Source: a bacterium
Lineage (GTDB): Bacteria > Dependentiae > Babeliae > Babeliales > RVW-14
Assembly: GCA_010027825.1 (NCBI GenBank)
Contig: RGUK01000002.1
Coordinates: 1 to 47,989 of the forward strand
DNA: 47,989 bases
Reading direction: 5' to 3'
Numbering within the stretch: position 1 is the first letter of the stretch; each line of letters begins with the position of its first letter. Positions 23,133 through 30,676 of the stretch are shown here, piece after piece. Below the pieces are notes generated by a model that saw only the letters and a program-made list of their open reading frames with translations, had not been told where the DNA came from and searched no databases. The translations under genes were made by a program, and so were the position numbers.

Positions 23133-23347
23133 CACCTAAAGAAATGCACGTAACGTCGATCGGTGAGTGGCTGAAAACCACCAAGCAAAAACCGATGGTG
23201 CAGTCTGTGTTTCTTGAATTTTCAGACGGTACTACGGCGGCGTTCAGCGGGCCCGCCGTTATGTTCGACGAAACAAAGGAAGTCACCAAAGTTACGTTTA
23301 GTACGCCGCGGGCATTACCGGAAGACTGTATGTGGAGCTCTGTCTGA
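23096..23347 (+). CDS. Unknown small protein
   Basis: The 83-residue product starts at 23096 with a Lys-rich MAKRSKKSKE and has beta strands (MVQSVFLEFSDGTTAAFSG). The 5' end overlaps the membrane protein gene by 37 bases. TGATG coupling to the next gene. No family recognised. Confidence 0.5.
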   Translation: MAKRSKKSKEPVTPKEMHVTSIGEWLKTTKQKPMVQSVFLEFSDGTTAAFSGPAVMFDETKEVTKVTFSTPRALPEDCMWSSV

Positions 23348-23652
23348 TGCTTGAATTTATAGGACATCCTATGGATCACGGTTGGCTGCCGCATAGGCCC
23401 GAGACTTGGCCCTATAAATTTGCGCGGCTCAAGAAACCCGTCGAGATGTGGCACTGGAAAGGCCACTCAAACGAAAAGGGCGAACCGCAATTTGACAAAG
23501 TTCCGTGCGAGGCTGGGCAGTTGGTCAAGATTGTGATGGTCTCGCGCCTAGGCGACGTTGGCCTTACGGACGATTTAACGGCAGAGAACGGCTACGCGAT
23601 TCGGCTGCCGCTTGATGATTTGTACGATTTTATGGCGACGGTAAATGGCTGA
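23347..23652 (+). CDS. Unknown 101-residue protein
   Basis: ATG 23347 shares a base with the previous TGA. The product has LEFIGHPMDHGWLPHRPETW, a Trp/Lys segment (PVEMWHWKGHSNEKGEP), and a C-terminal beta part (LVKIVMVSRLGDVGLTDDL). The Pro/His-rich N-terminus could bind metal. No family known. Confidence 0.5.
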   Translation: MLEFIGHPMDHGWLPHRPETWPYKFARLKKPVEMWHWKGHSNEKGEPQFDKVPCEAGQLVKIVMVSRLGDVGLTDDLTAENGYAIRLPLDDLYDFMATVNG

Positions 23653-23679
23653 CGTGCAAAAACCGTGGGAGCAATAGTG

Positions 23680-24027
23680 ATGGTCAAAAAGCTAGAAGGT
23701 TCCAAGATGGGCGAAGGCGCTGGCGGCACGTCGAGTGTTACCGCAGATCCAAACAACCCATCGTTCGACGTGGCGGCGCATGAGACGAAAACTGACGCCA
23801 AGATTCGTTTTCTGTGTGGCGAGCGGGTCGTGGGTCTGCTTACCGACTGGGAGCGTAATTTTGTCATGGAGTGCTACGGCAAAGTTCCGCTGTCTAAGGC
23901 GCAGCACATCAAGGTTGCGAGGATTTATCAGAAATACAGGGCCGCGAACGGCAACCGTCAAGAAAACCCTGACAGTTCGAACGTGTCGGAAAAACCTAAT
24001 AGTTCGGTTCAGGGTCTCACAAAATGA
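23680..24027 (+). CDS. Unknown small protein
   Basis: ATG 23680 has GGGAG about 8 bases upstream. The 115-residue product has a low-complexity start, then ERNFVMECYGKVPLSKAQHI and KVARIYQKYRAANGN, a helical region often seen at the end of phage proteins that bind DNA or act in replication. The Ser/Asn-rich tail may be disordered. The stop overlaps the next ATG. Confidence 0.5.
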   Translation: MVKKLEGSKMGEGAGGTSSVTADPNNPSFDVAAHETKTDAKIRFLCGERVVGLLTDWERNFVMECYGKVPLSKAQHIKVARIYQKYRAANGNRQENPDSSNVSEKPNSSVQGLTK

Positions 24028-24599
24028 TCTGGTTTACAAGTGACACGCACTTTAATCACGCAAATATTATCGCTCAATCGCAGCGGCCGTTTTCTTGTTT
24101 AGAGGAAATGACCGAAGTATTAATTGCGCGCTGGAACGAGTGTGTTTTGCCGGGCGACACAGTCTTTCACCTTGGCGATTTTGCTTTGTCGTGGGGCAAG
24201 AAACACGCCGACCCTATTGACGCCGTTTTGAGTCGGTTGAATGGTCAAAAGTGGCTTATTTGCGGCAATCACGATCGTGACGAGGTAAAGAAAAATTCAC
24301 GCTGGACGATGGTGAAGGATTACCACGAAATCCAAATAGATTTAGGCGGAGAACACAAACAGAGAATTGTGCTTTTTCATTACGCTATGCGCGTGTGGAA
24401 TCAGATGCACAGAAGTTCTTGGCTTTTGCACGGGCACAGCCACGGAAGCCTGACCGACATTGGCGGCAAGTCTTTAGACGTTGGCGTAGATTGTCATGAT
24501 TTCCGCCCTGTTAGTTTGGAAATTGTGCGTGATTTTATGAAAAATCGAGATCTCGTTATTTGTGACCACCACCACCACCAACCGACAGCGCCGCAATGA
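24024..24599 (+). CDS. Calcineurin-like metallophosphoesterase
   Basis: The 191-residue protein shows the metallophosphoesterase motifs in order: DTHFNHANII (D-x-H), VFHLGDFA (GD), ICGNHDRDE (GNHD), LFHYAM (H), and LHGHSHGS (GHxH). This matches small phage phosphoesterases of the YfcE-like type. The end is His-rich (CDHHHHQP). It may hydrolyse a phosphodiester such as a cyclic nucleotide or a phosphorylated host molecule. It overlaps both neighbours by 4 bases. It differs from the SbcD-like enzyme at 30677. Confidence 0.88.
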   Translation: MIWFTSDTHFNHANIIAQSQRPFSCLEEMTEVLIARWNECVLPGDTVFHLGDFALSWGKKHADPIDAVLSRLNGQKWLICGNHDRDEVKKNSRWTMVKDYHEIQIDLGGEHKQRIVLFHYAMRVWNQMHRSSWLLHGHSHGSLTDIGGKSLDVGVDCHDFRPVSLEIVRDFMKNRDLVICDHHHHQPTAPQ

Positions 24600-24877
24600 G
24601 CGACGTCCCTGAACTCGACAAACTGTTGGACGAGCACCACATCTTTAAAACTAATATCTCCTGGGAGCGGGCCGAGCGGCTCCAGTTGTTTATTCTGCGT
24701 GTGGTGCTCCAGTTGTTTATTCTGCGTGTGGTGCTGGCTGTATGCGTGACGGTGTTTGCTGTGCTCGCTATCGGCTGGCTCGGCGTGGTTTTGTTTCCTT
24801 TTGTGTTTAAAAGCCTGACGCTCATGTTTCCTGACCCGCCGCGGAAGGACCCGTTCGTACGTTATAAACGGATGTAG
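24596..24877 (+). CDS. Membrane protein with a duplicated segment
   Basis: The 93-residue product has an acidic N-terminal part (DVPELDKLLDEHHIF) and a hydrophobic region at about residues 28-76, probably two transmembrane helices (LFILRVVLQLFILRVVLAV, then a longer hydrophobic run), and a basic end. The nine residues LQLFILRVV occur twice in tandem, from a 27-base duplication. It overlaps the phosphoesterase gene by 4 bases. No function assigned. Confidence 0.6.
   Translation: MSDVPELDKLLDEHHIFKTNISWERAERLQLFILRVVLQLFILRVVLAVCVTVFAVLAIGWLGVVLFPFVFKSLTLMFPDPPRKDPFVRYKRM
24680..24733 (+). repeat. Perfect 27-base tandem duplication
   Basis: Bases 24680-24706 are repeated exactly at 24707-24733. 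Because 27 is a multiple of 3, the gene stays open and gains nine residues in its first membrane helix. Exact identity points to a recent duplication. Confidence 0.9.
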
Positions 24878-24879
24878 AA

Positions 24880-25962
24880 ATGGATTTCGACTTTGTCGAG
24901 CATGTTCGAGAGTTTCGGTATCGGCGCTGGCATATCGACAACGTCGGAACCCGCATTAGCAAAGTTTTTGCTTTGCAGTTCGTGTTTGGCCTGCGGAAAA
25001 ACAAAACGCTTCGGCGTGTGACCGGTCGGCTGAATGGGATCCGCAGAAAATGGATCGCCAGGCTACGGGAACTCGTGGGGAGCGAATTGTGGTTGCCCGT
25101 AAAAGGTAATCCGTCGCCCTACCACCCCGATTTCGATTTCAAAAAATTTAGTAACGCATTTCGGCGCTGTATGCACTGCCGGCCGACCGTGGTGCATTTT
25201 TATTCCAAGGACGGAAGATCTGTGAAGATTCGTCCGTGCTGGCGGACGCACATTTGTCCGTTTTGCTGGGCGAACATCACCATAGCACAATATGTGTATG
25301 TTAAAAACGCCGTCAACAAACTGGTGAAACATGATAACGATCTTGTCGCTGTATGCCGTATTGTGCGTGAGTATGTGCCTGCTCCGAATTTTGATATCAA
25401 AAATGGAACAGATTCATTCCAGGTAGCCGAGCACGCTGCACTTTTGCGGAACGTTATTGAAAAGCACAAGGCTCGGTATACCCGGCTTGTAGCCAAGAAA
25501 AAGATCCAGCGGAAAACGCTTGGGTCGCTGTGGCGTATTGTCGTCATTCCGGACGAGGCCGGCTGGCAAGTTGAAATCCGGCAGTTCTTCGTGCACAAGG
25601 CTGGAGTAAAAGTGCCGGTGCTCACGCGTACCGGCAGCCGAGTAGTGTTAAACAAATCTATTCGGTTGAGCAACGAACGGCTAACGCTGCTCGAAGACTT
25701 CTATAACTTGTTTGGGTACTTTTGTCAGTATCCAATCGGGCTGCTCACTGGGTATAACCAGTTGGTCGCGGCGTATTTAAACGCCACGCACAACATACGC
25801 CTGATCAGCGGAACCGGGGCGTTTGTGAAGACAGGCCGCGCGTTGATTCAGTACATGCGGGAGTATTCTGCTCATGCCAAAGCGAAGAAGTTCGCCAAAA
25901 GAGCCGCGATGCTTAGATCACAAGACGCTAGCGATCCGCCAACGAGCCCAGTACATATGTGA
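24880..25962 (+). CDS. Unknown basic protein with two Cys pairs (zinc-binding)
   Basis: The 360-residue basic protein has RRCMHCRP and RPCWRTHICPFCW between about residues 95 and 132, a pattern of Cys pairs expected to hold zinc. Around it are an Arg-rich N-terminus and a helical C-terminus (KAKKFAKRAAMLRS). It may bind DNA; replication-initiator proteins of some plasmids and phages show Cys pairs of this kind, but I see neither HUH nor primase motifs. It overlaps the CI-like/DHS gene by 89 bases. The stop is at 25960-25962. Confidence 0.55.
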   Translation: MDFDFVEHVREFRYRRWHIDNVGTRISKVFALQFVFGLRKNKTLRRVTGRLNGIRRKWIARLRELVGSELWLPVKGNPSPYHPDFDFKKFSNAFRRCMHCRPTVVHFYSKDGRSVKIRPCWRTHICPFCWANITIAQYVYVKNAVNKLVKHDNDLVAVCRIVREYVPAPNFDIKNGTDSFQVAEHAALLRNVIEKHKARYTRLVAKKKIQRKTLGSLWRIVVIPDEAGWQVEIRQFFVHKAGVKVPVLTRTGSRVVLNKSIRLSNERLTLLEDFYNLFGYFCQYPIGLLTGYNQLVAAYLNATHNIRLISGTGAFVKTGRALIQYMREYSAHAKAKKFAKRAAMLRSQDASDPPTSPVHM

Positions 25963-27049
25963 TGCGTTGTTCGGCGGCAAGGTATGCAAGTTTGCTGACG
26001 CCTTGAATCTGAATTACGGGCATCTGTATCAGGCCCTACACAGCGGCAACCGGTCGGCACTGAGCACCAGCATGGCCGCCCAGATCGTGTCGCGTATAGG
26101 TGTGCGGGCGGAATGGTTATTAACCGGCGCCGGCCCGGTCATGCAGGATGAGCCAACGCCGGAATTAGCAGCGTTACTGGCACCCACAATTAGGAGCGTG
26201 TTTCCCGTTTTCACCGCGACGAGCATTCCTGGCCCCGGACAGTCCGACCGCGTGTACGCCAAACCAAAAAGGATTTTTTCCAACAATTCAACAGGTGCGG
26301 CCCGTGTGATGCAGGGTTGCCGGATTGCCGGCAAACCTGTGTGCTTTTTCTTAGGTGCTGACGCTTTAAGTCAACATAAAGCACGGGCGGACATCTGTAA
26401 GATTCTTGACCGCAAATTTCTTACAGAATTGGCGTTCACGGCTAGTGCCGCGACCCGCGAACTTGACGCACCAATAGCCCTAAATACAGTCGTGCGGATG
26501 GCTGCGATGAACGGAGTCGGTTTGGGCGAAGCGTTCAGCCGGTGGGCCGTAGACAGCAAAAAAAACGAAAGCCTGTTCGCCAAAGCCCTGGGGCTCAAAC
26601 TGCCGATTACGGTGCACGCTGAATTCGGCGAACTTCCCGCACACTTGGAGCCGGATATTCGCGGAACTGAACTTGGTGCGGCCTGGGGCGCCGCGGCATA
26701 CGTCGACCACCTCGTGTTTGCCGAACAGGTACGTGCCGCCAGCGGTATTTTTGCCGGCACGTTTGTAATTGTTGGCGAGCCAGAGCGCTGGTGCCGACTT
26801 CTTCTAGCCACCGTGCGAGCAGTACGGTCGGCCGTGGCGAACGAGTACTTGAATACGTTTCATGTTATTCAGGTCGGTTCGACACCTCACGATATACAGG
26901 AACAAGTAAACAGCCACGGCGGGCATTTTTATCACATCAAAGGAAAGTACACGACAGCCGTAAACAAATTGTTGCGGGCCTGTGACGACGTGTATGACGG
27001 AAACATTCCACATGACCACTCAAAAAGATCTCGTGTCAGAGCACGTTAA
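25874..27049 (+). CDS. Fusion of CI-like helix-turn-helix with deoxyhypusine-synthase-like domain
   Basis: The 391-residue protein begins with a CI-type repressor head at about residues 20-90: VCKFADALNLNYGHLYQALHS, then IVSRIGVRAEWLLTGAGPVM, typical of phage CI repressors. Instead of the usual S24 peptidase, residues 150-340 resemble the bacterial deoxyhypusine-synthase-like family: CFFLGADALSQHKARADI (usual GAH/K region), FTASAATRELDAP (usual NGA-x-x-HD), MNGVGLGEAFSRWA, LPITVHAEFGELPAHLEP (usual P-x-TVHV-x-IG-x-D-x-x-H), and GTELGAAWGAAAYVDHL. The catalytic residues differ from true DHS, so the activity may be lost. It probably binds DNA and a nucleotide such as NAD. It overlaps both neighbours. 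Confidence 0.6.
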   Translation: MPKRRSSPKEPRCLDHKTLAIRQRAQYICDALFGGKVCKFADALNLNYGHLYQALHSGNRSALSTSMAAQIVSRIGVRAEWLLTGAGPVMQDEPTPELAALLAPTIRSVFPVFTATSIPGPGQSDRVYAKPKRIFSNNSTGAARVMQGCRIAGKPVCFFLGADALSQHKARADICKILDRKFLTELAFTASAATRELDAPIALNTVVRMAAMNGVGLGEAFSRWAVDSKKNESLFAKALGLKLPITVHAEFGELPAHLEPDIRGTELGAAWGAAAYVDHLVFAEQVRAASGIFAGTFVIVGEPERWCRLLLATVRAVRSAVANEYLNTFHVIQVGSTPHDIQEQVNSHGGHFYHIKGKYTTAVNKLLRACDDVYDGNIPHDHSKRSRVRAR

Positions 27050-28082
27050 AACACTCATAAAAAGTTTATCGACGGAAAATCCTCGTAAGACGGCGTTTGC
27101 TATTTCGGCCGCCGTCGAGTTGCTGCGCCGAGTGCAAGAACTTGGCGGCCAGTCCGCTCACGCACTGGCAAATTTTTATTCCAAAGTAGCGGATGTGCCG
27201 TGGGAAAAGATTTCGTTTTCGTTCACTCAGGCTGTGCTCGTCCGCGGGCCGGAGGTTATTTCCCAGTACGCCAAGGTGCCGCTTGATACAGACAAGGTTT
27301 ATCGCATTCTGTTGGACGCAGTAGCCGTGTTCTGTGACATTCTCGCGGATAGTCCGGAAGACGCCACGCAGGCTGTCTTTGAAGCCGTTGTCGCCGAACT
27401 CGCTGAGCACTATGCAGACGAGCCGGTGACTGCCCGGCCTGGAGTTTCTGAAATTTTTCAGCCGCGCATGGTTGCTCGCTGTTTTAAACACAACCCCGTC
27501 GATGAACGGTTGTGTGCCGAAATAGGGTTGCGACCTGTGTTGTATAGCGGACACCACGGCGTGCGAATCCGCGGTGTTGCGTGGGAATCGGCCCTTGCTG
27601 CCGGCGGGCCAATTGCACTTCTTGAATCTGGCGAGTTTTTGCCGGTTGCCGCAGACCGGTGCGAAACGTTGACTGACTATGCTGACATCTCGTCGCTTTT
27701 GTTGTGCTATCTGCACGCAATTACCAGCAATGATAGTTTGGGGAAGTTTACGCATCCCGTAAATTGCATTGATGTCGACTTATCTCCTCTTGTACATGTA
27801 TTTGACATAGAGCGAGAAGCAGCTAGGATAGGCGCAACTGGAGCTACCGGGCCCGTCGGGGCCTCTGTAAAATTCCCAATCCCCGACACAGATCTGGCTG
27901 TTGTAGTTGATGCGTCAGCGACAACAAACGGACCGTACACAATAGCCAAACTTGTTCGTGGTGACACAGTTCTGATGCGGCACGAAACGCCTCGTGAGAA
28001 CACGCCGTTCGGCATCTATTTGTTTCCACTTTCAGATCGAACCATCATATTGAGGGCCCTGAAAGGGGCCGATATTTCATGA
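27012..28082 (+). CDS. Unknown protein with collagen-like triplets
   Basis: ATG 27012 is chosen; it overlaps the HTH gene by 38 bases, and a longer frame from 26982 is less likely. The 356-residue product has a helical N-terminal 130 residues, a middle with YSGHHGVRIRGVAWESAL, and near residue 275 a short GATGATGPVGA run of collagen-like Gly triplets. The C-terminus is beta-like (FGIYLFPLSDRTIILR). No family recognised. It may work with the HTH-DHS protein because they overlap. Confidence 0.55.
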   Translation: MTTQKDLVSEHVKTLIKSLSTENPRKTAFAISAAVELLRRVQELGGQSAHALANFYSKVADVPWEKISFSFTQAVLVRGPEVISQYAKVPLDTDKVYRILLDAVAVFCDILADSPEDATQAVFEAVVAELAEHYADEPVTARPGVSEIFQPRMVARCFKHNPVDERLCAEIGLRPVLYSGHHGVRIRGVAWESALAAGGPIALLESGEFLPVAADRCETLTDYADISSLLLCYLHAITSNDSLGKFTHPVNCIDVDLSPLVHVFDIEREAARIGATGATGPVGASVKFPIPDTDLAVVVDASATTNGPYTIAKLVRGDTVLMRHETPRENTPFGIYLFPLSDRTIILRALKGADIS

Positions 28083-28351
28083 GTGCCAAAAACTTTGAGT
28101 TTGACAACTTTGACGACGACGCACCTTATGACCCCGTGCCAGAAAGTGTCGAGAAAAACGTCACGGTCGAAAGCCTGTTGACGTTGAAGTTCGGCAAGAT
28201 TCGTGGCCGGGCGATTTACAGAGAACTGGCCCGTGTCGCCAACAGGGCCGCCCAAGAGAACGGCGGTTTGCCAGGATTGATCTTCAATCAAGCCGGCGGC
28301 GAATTCGTGAGTTTCCACCCCAATGACGATTTCGACCCCGGCGAGCCCTAA
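28079..28351 (+). CDS. Unknown small acidic protein
   Basis: The 90-residue product starts with an acidic FEFDNFDDDAPYDP, then a helix with GKIRGRAIYRELARVANRAA, and an acidic end. ATGA overlap with the previous gene. It precedes the exonuclease by 2 bases, so it may be its partner. No family known. Confidence 0.5.
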   Translation: MSAKNFEFDNFDDDAPYDPVPESVEKNVTVESLLTLKFGKIRGRAIYRELARVANRAAQENGGLPGLIFNQAGGEFVSFHPNDDFDPGEP

Positions 28352-28353
28352 TT

Positions 28354-28938
28354 ATGTACGTTTTCTTCGACACCGAAACCGGCGGGCTGACTCCAGAGTT
28401 TAGTCTGCTCACGTTGTCAGCCATCGTAACGGATGAAAATTTCAACATCATCCCCACGTATGGCTTTGACCCGGGCGTGTACGTGCGGGTAAAGCATGCG
28501 CCGTATGTGACGCACCCCAAAGCCATGGAAGTCAACAACATCAAGTTGGCTGACAACGACGAGCACGGTTTTACGGTGGCGGAAACGAAAGAGATCCTTG
28601 TGCCGTTTCTCAAGGAAGCGATTGCCGTGACGGGCGTGAACAAACTCATTCCCGCCGGGCACAACTTCCCGTTCGACATGCGCTTTCTTCAGGCGTATCT
28701 CTTGCCGGACAACGAGTGGCGAAACTATTTCACGCACCCCGCCCTCGACACCTGTGCGTCAGCCAGACTTATGCTGTCAGCCAAGTTGATCGAGGGCGGG
28801 TGCGGGCTACCATACCTACGCAGGTTGTTCAACATTCAGACGGGCGTAGAGCACAACGCCGAAAGCGATAACTTGGCCTCAATTGCGGTGGCAAAAAAGT
28901 TCAAGGAATTATTGGCTAGGAAAAAAGCCAGTGCCTAA
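28354..28938 (+). CDS. DEDDh 3'-5' exonuclease (DnaQ/RNase T type)
   Basis: The 194-residue protein has the exonuclease motifs: VFFDTETGGLTPE at the N-terminus (Exo I, D-x-E), GHNFPFDMRFLQ near residue 108 (Exo II), and GVEHNAESDN near residue 170 (Exo III of DEDDh type, H-x4-D). The size fits an independent proofreading or processing exonuclease. It may assist DNA or RNA processing in replication. It is the last gene before tRNA-Gln, 13 bases downstream. Confidence 0.88.
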   Translation: MYVFFDTETGGLTPEFSLLTLSAIVTDENFNIIPTYGFDPGVYVRVKHAPYVTHPKAMEVNNIKLADNDEHGFTVAETKEILVPFLKEAIAVTGVNKLIPAGHNFPFDMRFLQAYLLPDNEWRNYFTHPALDTCASARLMLSAKLIEGGCGLPYLRRLFNIQTGVEHNAESDNLASIAVAKKFKELLARKKASA

Positions 28939-28951
28939 CAGCGACATACGC

Positions 28952-29022
28952 TCGGGGATGGTGTAACGGCAACACAGCGCTCTTTGGAAGCGCTTATCTA
29001 GGTTCGAATCCTAGTCCCCGAA
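28952..29022 (+). tRNA. tRNA-Gln (anticodon TTG)
   Basis: The cloverleaf is complete: acceptor TCGGGGA/TCCCCGA, D-arm GTGT/ACAC with a 7-base loop, anticodon arm GCGCT/AGCGC with loop CTTTGGA (anticodon TTG), short variable loop, and T-arm CTAGG/CCTAG with loop TTCGAAT. The discriminator is A; CCA is not encoded. The last 25 bases overlap the 3' end of an antisense HNH gene. Confidence 0.95.
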
Positions 29023-29498
29023 TTTCGACCAGCGTATGTCGGTGTTTGACTGTGGCAGTTCGGGCACAAAAAGCAAAGATTTTTAAGCCGGTTGTCGTGC
29101 CTATCTCCGTTTTTATGTTCGATATGAAGCACAAGTGGTTTTTTGTTCCAGTACGGTTTTAAACCGCAGTCAGCACACATGTACGGCAGCAGCCCTTCTT
29201 TGACGAGTCTTTGTTTGAAGTGATTTGCTTGATAGGTTGAGTTTTTGACAAGAAGTTCTTTGAGTGTCTGTCGCGGGCCAAATGTTCTGTTTTTGTTGCT
29301 TCCACGACCGACTGGAATATGGGACATGTCGACACTCTCGGCTGCTATACGTCGCCGGACTGTGTGATGATTACCGCCCTTATTTTTAAGTCCAAAATGT
29401 GCGAGGATTTGTCCGATACTTGTTGCTTTTTTTACTAATGCGGCAAACTGAGCTGAAGGCATACTCCAAATTACACTGCGTTTTTTTCTTGTTTTCAT
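28998..29498 (-). CDS. HNH homing endonuclease whose end lies in tRNA-Gln
   Basis: This 166-residue protein is the only clear gene on the - strand. The C-terminal third has CADCGLKPYWN, LVLHIEHKNGDRHDN and FLCPNCHS, the HNH motif with two CxxC pairs. The N-terminal part is basic and has helix-turn-helix-like repeats (SIGQILAHFGLKNKGGN). Its last eight codons, GTRIRT end included, are the antisense of the tRNA-Gln T-arm and acceptor. Such phage HNH enzymes are usually selfish homing nucleases. The opposite strand and this overlap point to a later arrival. A promoter lies at 29529-29556. Confidence 0.88.
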   Translation of the reverse strand: MKTRKKRSVIWSMPSAQFAALVKKATSIGQILAHFGLKNKGGNHHTVRRRIAAESVDMSHIPVGRGSNKNRTFGPRQTLKELLVKNSTYQANHFKQRLVKEGLLPYMCADCGLKPYWNKKPLVLHIEHKNGDRHDNRLKNLCFLCPNCHSQTPTYAGRNSGTRIRT

Positions 29499-29528
29499 GG
29501 TGTGCGTCCTTGCACTTATAGGTAGACT

Positions 29529-29556
29529 AGTTTACAGTTTACAAAAGTTCTGCCAA
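29529..29556 (-). promoter_or_regulatory. Candidate promoter for the - strand HNH gene
   Basis: Read on the - strand, TTGGCA (29556-29551), a 16-base spacer and TAAACT (29534-29529) form a sigma70-like promoter about 30 bases before the HNH start, with AAGGA before the ATG. The 85-base gap between the HNH genes holds nothing else I can name. Confidence 0.45.
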
Positions 29557-29583
29557 TAACACTAATGTTTTATAGAGGCAAGG

Positions 29584-29934
29584 ATGCCTTACAAAGACCC
29601 AGAAAAGCGCAGGGAAGCGTCGCGGCGGTGGTATCAACTTCACAAGGACGAACAGAAGGGTCGTGTAAAAAAACAGTCGTCACGCAATCGGCGGGAAGTT
29701 TATGACTTAAAAGAAGCCACCCCGTGTGCTGATTGCGGAAAGTTTTACCCGCACTACGTCATGGAGTACGATCATGTGCGCGGCAAAAAAGTAGCCGCTA
29801 TTGCCAACATGATTAATACAAATTTTTCACGCCGTAAGGTGCACAGAGAAATTAAAAAATGCGAATTGGTCTGTGCGAACTGCCATCGCTGCCGCACGTT
29901 CAAACGATTAAAATCAAAAAAAGACGCCGGGTAG
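29584..29934 (+). CDS. HNH endonuclease overlapping tRNA-Met
   Basis: The 116-residue protein has a basic N-terminus (PYKDPEKRREASRRWYQLHK), CADCGKFYPHYVMEYDHVRG, then CELVCANCHRCR, an HNH endonuclease core with two CxxC pairs. GGCAAGG precedes ATG 29584. Its stop codon TAG (29932-29934) lies within tRNA-Met, overlapping by 10 bases. It is divergent from the other HNH gene, and the two are probably independent insertions next to tRNA genes. Confidence 0.85.
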   Translation: MPYKDPEKRREASRRWYQLHKDEQKGRVKKQSSRNRREVYDLKEATPCADCGKFYPHYVMEYDHVRGKKVAAIANMINTNFSRRKVHREIKKCELVCANCHRCRTFKRLKSKKDAG

Positions 29935-30000
29935 AGGAGTCTGGTCGTCCTCGCTAGCCTCATAAGCTAGAAAACGTGAGTTCGAATCTCACCCCGGCTA
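29925..30000 (+). tRNA. tRNA-Met (anticodon CAT)
   Basis: A full cloverleaf: acceptor CGCCGGG/CCCGGCT with a C-T mismatch at the first pair, D-arm GAGG/CCTC, anticodon arm CTAGC/GCTAG with loop CTCATAA, and T-arm GTGAG/CTCAC with loop TTCGAAT. The discriminator is A. The unpaired 1-72 position recalls initiator tRNA, but the anticodon stem lacks the GGG/CCC of initiators, so it is an elongator or a CAT-type Ile tRNA. CCA is not encoded. Confidence 0.93.
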
Positions 30001-30039
30001 TTCGGAGGCTGACGTTTGAGTTACGGGCACGGAGGCCCT

Positions 30040-30666
30040 ATGTTGCACCCAGAGCAAATGTCGCAGGCGGAAAAGCAATTTATCCGCACGTATGTGGCGG
30101 CTATGCGCCGGGATTTCAGTCTTGTGACATCTGTCATGGGACTCATGAATCCCGACTATGGAGCCATTGAGGACGCCGCACTGGCGACAAAAATGGCTGT
30201 TGAACTTCAGCACATGCATGCTGAGTTTGAACGCAGTTTGCACGAATTACCCAGCCTGCGTGGGTTTTTCCGCAAACCAGTATTCTCGGGCCCGACCCTT
30301 GACGACTTGGCGGATCTTTTTGCCTTGTCGTTTTTCAAAGTGTTTACTGTTGCCGAAAGCCCGAATTTCGGCAAGAAAAAGAAAGATGCCGGTTGGTTCA
30401 GCGGCAAACCCGACGAGTGGCACGAACTTTTTAAACAACTGGACGACACGAGCAGCATCACGGCGAAAAAAGATTCGTCGATGTTCAATATGTTTTCCAA
30501 GTTTTTGCCGCAGTTGAAATTGTTTCAGAATTTTCCGTTGGCTCAGTCTTCGGATGACGCCAATTTGAAATCGTGGCCGCAGAAATACGACCAGGGGTGG
30601 AAGAAAAACCAGCATCCAGACTATGATGACGTCGACGACGAGTATGACGAAGAAGAAGATGAGTAG
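30040..30666 (+). CDS. Unknown acidic-tailed protein
   Basis: The 208-residue product is chosen from ATG 30040 (GGAGG 4 bases upstream); TTG 30016, with GGAGG at an ideal 7-base spacing, is a real alternative and would add 8 residues. It has helical segments (EKQFIRTYVAAMRRDF), a middle with a Lys/Gly-rich stretch (NFGKKKKDAGWFSGKPDEWH), and a very acidic tail (YDDVDDEYDEEEDE). No family is recognised. It lies directly upstream of the SbcD-like gene. Confidence 0.6.
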   Translation: MLHPEQMSQAEKQFIRTYVAAMRRDFSLVTSVMGLMNPDYGAIEDAALATKMAVELQHMHAEFERSLHELPSLRGFFRKPVFSGPTLDDLADLFALSFFKVFTVAESPNFGKKKKDAGWFSGKPDEWHELFKQLDDTSSITAKKDSSMFNMFSKFLPQLKLFQNFPLAQSSDDANLKSWPQKYDQGWKKNQHPDYDDVDDEYDEEEDE

Positions 30667-30676
30667 GAGGCACTGA

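Noticed and set aside
24880..25962. Rolling-circle Rep (HUH) protein
   Set aside because: No HUH motif and no catalytic Tyr context could be found; only Cys pairs are visible.
25874..27049. Ordinary CI repressor with S24 peptidase
   Set aside because: There is no Ser-Lys peptidase motif; the body matches a different fold.
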